DNA from: Tubulanus polymorphus
Lineage: Eukaryota; Nemertea; Palaeonemertea; Tubulaniformes; Tubulanidae
Length of the DNA: 64,000 bases
Direction of reading: 5' to 3'
NCBI RefSeq assembly: GCF_964204645.1
Contig: NC_134025.1
Span: 28,240,001-28,304,000, forward strand
Under the pieces are notes generated by a model. The model was not told where the DNA came from and did not search any database. It was given only the letters and a program-made list of their open reading frames with translations. Positions 60,565 to 64,000 of the stretch are shown here, piece after piece. Each line of letters begins with the position of its first letter. The first letter of the stretch is position 1. The translations under genes and the position numbers were made by a program.

Positions 60565-62409
60565 AGGAAAGTGATTAAATACTTTAGTAAAGATCAATAT
60601 CTTTCAGAATTACCTTCTTTCGAGCCGCAGAATCAACGATTTGCTCCAGTAAAAAATAAAACTCAAGATATTGTCAACAGGAAATGCTCCACATGACATT
60701 GCTAATCCGCGCTACAACATTTCTTAACCCGATTAATGTTACTCACCTACCGCAGTAGGAATATTGCCCAATTGACCTGGTTCACATTTTCACCGCCAAT
60801 GATATACATAGGGGCAGCACTTGACGGTTACAGTCCGAGCGGCGGACTCAACGGATACTCCCACATTGTTTTGATGTTTTACTAAACAATACAAGGTATA
60901 TTTCTAAAAGGAAATATACTGCGACAGGTGGTTTTGCAAAGTCATTAAAGATCATGATCAAAAGCCTCTAAGGATACAATTCTACCGATTTTGGAGGGAG
61001 AAGTCATAAAGAATGAATAAATTAATGAAGATTAAAAAATCGGAAGTAATACACGAACAGTTTAAAAGCGGAAGCACCCGTCGCGATAAAATGAAGATTT
61101 AAATATTACAAAATCATTATGAAAAACGGAATGAAAAGAAACGAATGCTACCGTCGATAGTATTCACGTACAAATTGTAGAATGAGAATAGAAAATCAAT
61201 TGAATACAAGTCACGAGAAGAGCAAAGAGATTTAGACAATCAATCCGGCGGCTTGAAATAAAGAAACTGCTTAAAATGAATAAACTCGAATGCAAGATCG
61301 TTGTTTAATTACGAGGGTAGACCTAAGGTTCATATAAATCTATATTTTTGAATTTAGAAATCAGGGGATCTAAAAATAGTATTCATCATTAGCGGGACGT
61401 CGATTCAGCAATTAATTTTTCAGGGAAGAGCCGATCAGCCATTCCCGAAAGGGAATTGCGCATCATCCGTGAGTGTCGCAAAAAATTATCTCATTGCTAA
61501 TTAAAGTTGAAAAATAAGATGCATGTATACGTTGTTTTCTGAATACTAAAAGATTCTTAATTTTATTTGTGTTCTGTCTACTTAATTGCGGAAATCCGAT
61601 GTATTTGCAGTACTGGGAACAATAAAGTATTGAATAAAGTAATCATTAAGTATATTTGAATAAGTACTGATAAAGTATATTTGAACTTGAATTGAGCCCA
61701 CTAGGTGGTGGTATTCGAAGACAGCAGGTGGTTTGATCATCTGAATATGCTCCAGCGCCGTGGCGCTTTCGCAAAAATAAGCAGCACAGATAAGAAATTC
61801 ATTTTAGATTATGTGGATTCGTGCGTTATTTCCAATCCGACATAGGTTGTTGATACCAATACGATCGCGGCGCAAAGCTATGATTAGGGCAGTGGCAACA
61901 GATAGGACGATATAATAATCAACAGCAGAGAGCGTAAGCACGGCTAACAAGATGATGGAAACTCGAACCCATTTCAATGATCCATTATTATTCAAAACAA
62001 GTAAAAACGATTTTTCTTATTTTCAATTTTATTTTTACGATGATCCAGCAGTCAAACTAATCCCAACAATTATCATTAAATGAGTGTAGACACTATTAAC
62101 TGGATTGTTTAGTTTTAGAACTTCGATAAATATCATTGGTTAGGTCACAATAATCGAGTGACGGACATTAGGCTTCGATACAGATACTGTACAATATTCA
62201 CAAAACGATTAAACATCGTTAAAAGGAATTATCATTAATAAATCATTTGCAATCACTACTGCAGTAATAGAGGCAAACTGAACTTAGGGGACCAAATAAA
62301 TATCATTAAAAAACCTCAACTAAGGGTAATAAGCACAAAATAAAAGTTTTTTTGTAACTGCTGCACAGCGCTTAGTTTTCAATAGTATTTACTTCCAAAT
62401 TGTGGGATC
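60565..62409. other. Intergenic upstream of the LicD-like gene and downstream of OLA1
   Basis: AT-rich. I see no exon, RNA gene or array. It includes the presumed LicD-like promoter or 5' exon(s) and the OLA1 3' UTR. Confidence 0.4.
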
Positions 62410-63803
62410 TTATTTTTTCTTTTTGTCACTAAGCCCAGCACCTGCATTAAACTTAATCAGCAAAATATCGCCATCATGAACGATGTAGTCACGACCTTTC
62501 TGCAAATATTTCCCGTTTGCCTAAAAAACAAAGTTTTTTAGATTTTACTCACTGATAAAATATGACAACAGACCATCAATCAAATTACAAACAGGGAATT
62601 TAATTTTACCTTGACAGCACTTTCACTGCCTAATTCCTTAAAATCATCGTATTTCATGACTTCAGCCATGATGAATCCCTTCTCCATATCGGTATGAATT
62701 CGACCGGCTGCTTGTGGAGCTTTCGTACCTCTCTGTAAAAAGTACGGTTGATGGATTTTGTAAGCGAGAATTTGCAATTAATTCCTTTCACTTTTATTCG
62801 ACTTTTTCTGATAGCATATTTACCTGTATCATCCAACATTTCACCTCATCGGCACCAACCGTGAAGAAATATTCTAACTGTAGAGTTTTGTAGCCGGTTT
62901 GAATGATCTTCGTTAGAATACTAGAAAAAAAATTATCAAAAATGTGTTCCGTTCAATGAAGTATCAGAGTCTTAAGAAATCATGTCTCTCTCAGTTACCT
63001 ATTCGTTTTCTTTTCTTCTAAATAAGCCTGACGATCGGCATCAGTTTCCAGATCGAGTAAATTAGTTTCGAGGGCACCACTGAATGGTATAATCACAGCA
63101 CCAGGATCATTAACATCTACCCATTGTTTTATTTTTAGTAACCTGCAATAGCAACAGAGATTCTCAGGATGAAACATCATCGATGTTATGCATGTAAGGA
63201 GGTCATCTTTCTTTACTCCTCATACAAGTTATATTCGCAGCACATAATGACTGACAAATCAGAGATTAGGAAGTTTGTAAAGTTTTTCTTGCCATTTATT
63301 CTTTTTTCTGATGTAATCTTTTTCGGATAAATTGATTAAGTAGATTATTGGTTTGGCAGTCAGGAACAAATGTTGATTCAAAACTTCGATCTGAAATGAT
63401 GAAATTACCAATCAAATAAAATATAAAATTGTAAGTAAAAACGATACACTTAAATGAAAGAATGATTGCTGTTACCTCCTTTCCATCCCACACAGCAAAA
63501 CGAACTCCCTTCTTATCTTCTTCCAACAAATGTATTACTTTCATCATTGTATCCTAAAAATACAATTCATGTATACTTATAATTTTTTTGTCGCTGCACA
63601 ATTGTCGGGAATATGATATGAACTTACGTATGCCGGTTTGAGTTTTTTATCTCCACCTCTGACCGCTGTCTTCTCTAACCCAGTTAACCTTTCTTTAGCG
63701 TATTCGAGATCTTTTAAACGTAGTTCATCGAATATAATTCCTAAATCCCGAACGGGATCCACATCGCCTTCGACGTGTGTTACATCTTCATCTTCAAATG
63801 CGC
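62410..63803 (-). CDS. OLA1: OLA1 (Obg-like ATPase 1), C-terminal two thirds; 5' end beyond window
   Basis: YchF-subfamily translation-factor-related P-loop NTPase that prefers ATP, cytosolic. Seven minus-strand exons are visible: 63803-63628, 63553-63476, 63390-63293, 63142-62999, 62920-62824, 62732-62610 and 62520-62410. They read [72 protein letters not shown], then the TGS domain ([34 protein letters not shown]) and a Lys-rich end, following human OLA1 without a break. The P-loop and switch exons must lie past 64000. The intron between 63293 and 63142 starts with GC, a GC-AG intron. All visible key regions are intact. Confidence 0.97.
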
Positions 63804-63863
63804 CTATCAAATCACAAATATCATAACTCTATATCCTAGGCCCGTGGACCCTTAGACTCGTGG

Positions 63864-63920
63864 ATGTAGGATGGGATTATTCGATATGTTTGAAACATAT
63901 CGAATGATCCCACCCTACAT
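63864..63920. repeat. 57-base palindrome in an OLA1 intron
   Basis: Two 28-base arms (63864-63891 and 63893-63920) around a single central G pair with two mismatches; each arm begins ATGTAGG and contains ATTCGATATGTTT. No coding content. Probably a fold-back repeat. Confidence 0.8.
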
Positions 63921-64000
63921 TAACGATTTATATATCTATCATTCTAATATTTTCGAGATAAACCTCAATCTCATCTTCAGAGAAATTGTGTGATTGTGTG

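Overview
The window is nuclear DNA of a bilaterian invertebrate. Genes are split by short GT-AG introns with polypyrimidine/AG acceptors, base composition is AT-rich, and poly(A) signals, a tRNA-derived SINE, microsatellites and MITE-like repeats are present. The gene content (relaxin-receptor-like LGR, GRL101-like LDLa/LRR GPCR, nicotinic-type subunit, UDP-glycosyltransferase pair) suggests a lophotrochozoan, possibly a mollusc. That taxonomic placement is inference. No prokaryotic or viral genes were recognised.

Layout. 0.6-6.4 kb: two tandem UDP-glycosyltransferase genes (+), each with an uninterrupted coding exon preceded by an intron that ends one base before the ATG; they arose by a segmental duplication that includes both flanks. 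6.5-11 kb: a six-exon nicotinic-acetylcholine-receptor-like subunit (+). 11.1-11.9 kb: weak minus-strand fragments (carbohydrate-sulfotransferase-like, THAP-like). 12.4-16.6 kb: a 1351-residue minus-strand receptor with two C-type-lectin-like domains, LDLa repeats, leucine-rich repeats and a class A seven-helix domain in only two exons. 16.6-30.8 kb: long non-coding stretch. 25.1/30.9-46.3 kb: a relaxin-family-receptor-like gene (+) with an LDLa exon, one exon per LRR and three transmembrane exons. 48.4-49.9 kb: BRMS1/BRMS1L/Sds3-family gene (-) containing an AT-AC U12-type intron. 50.3-51.7 kb: ARL2 (-), complete, also with a U12-type intron. 51.8-54.5 kb: a tandem repeat array bounded by palindromes. 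55-58.2 kb: an 11-exon gene (+) with TAZ-like zinc-binding residues and a degenerate protein kinase domain. 59.4-60.3 kb: a LicD/fukutin-like type II membrane protein (-). 62.4-63.8 kb: the 3' part of OLA1 (-), whose 5' exons lie beyond the right edge.

There is no operon logic. The meaningful relationships are the UGT tandem pair, the co-occurrence of two related LDLa-LRR receptors with opposite intron architecture within 35 kb, the two neighbouring genes with minor-spliceosome introns, and the repeat array lying between the divergently transcribed ARL2 and TAZ-kinase genes. Exon borders were read by eye from splice signals, reading-phase continuity and remembered family sequence. Several genes close exactly in phase (nAChR-like 461 aa, ARL2 188 aa, TAZ-kinase 802 aa), which supports those models.
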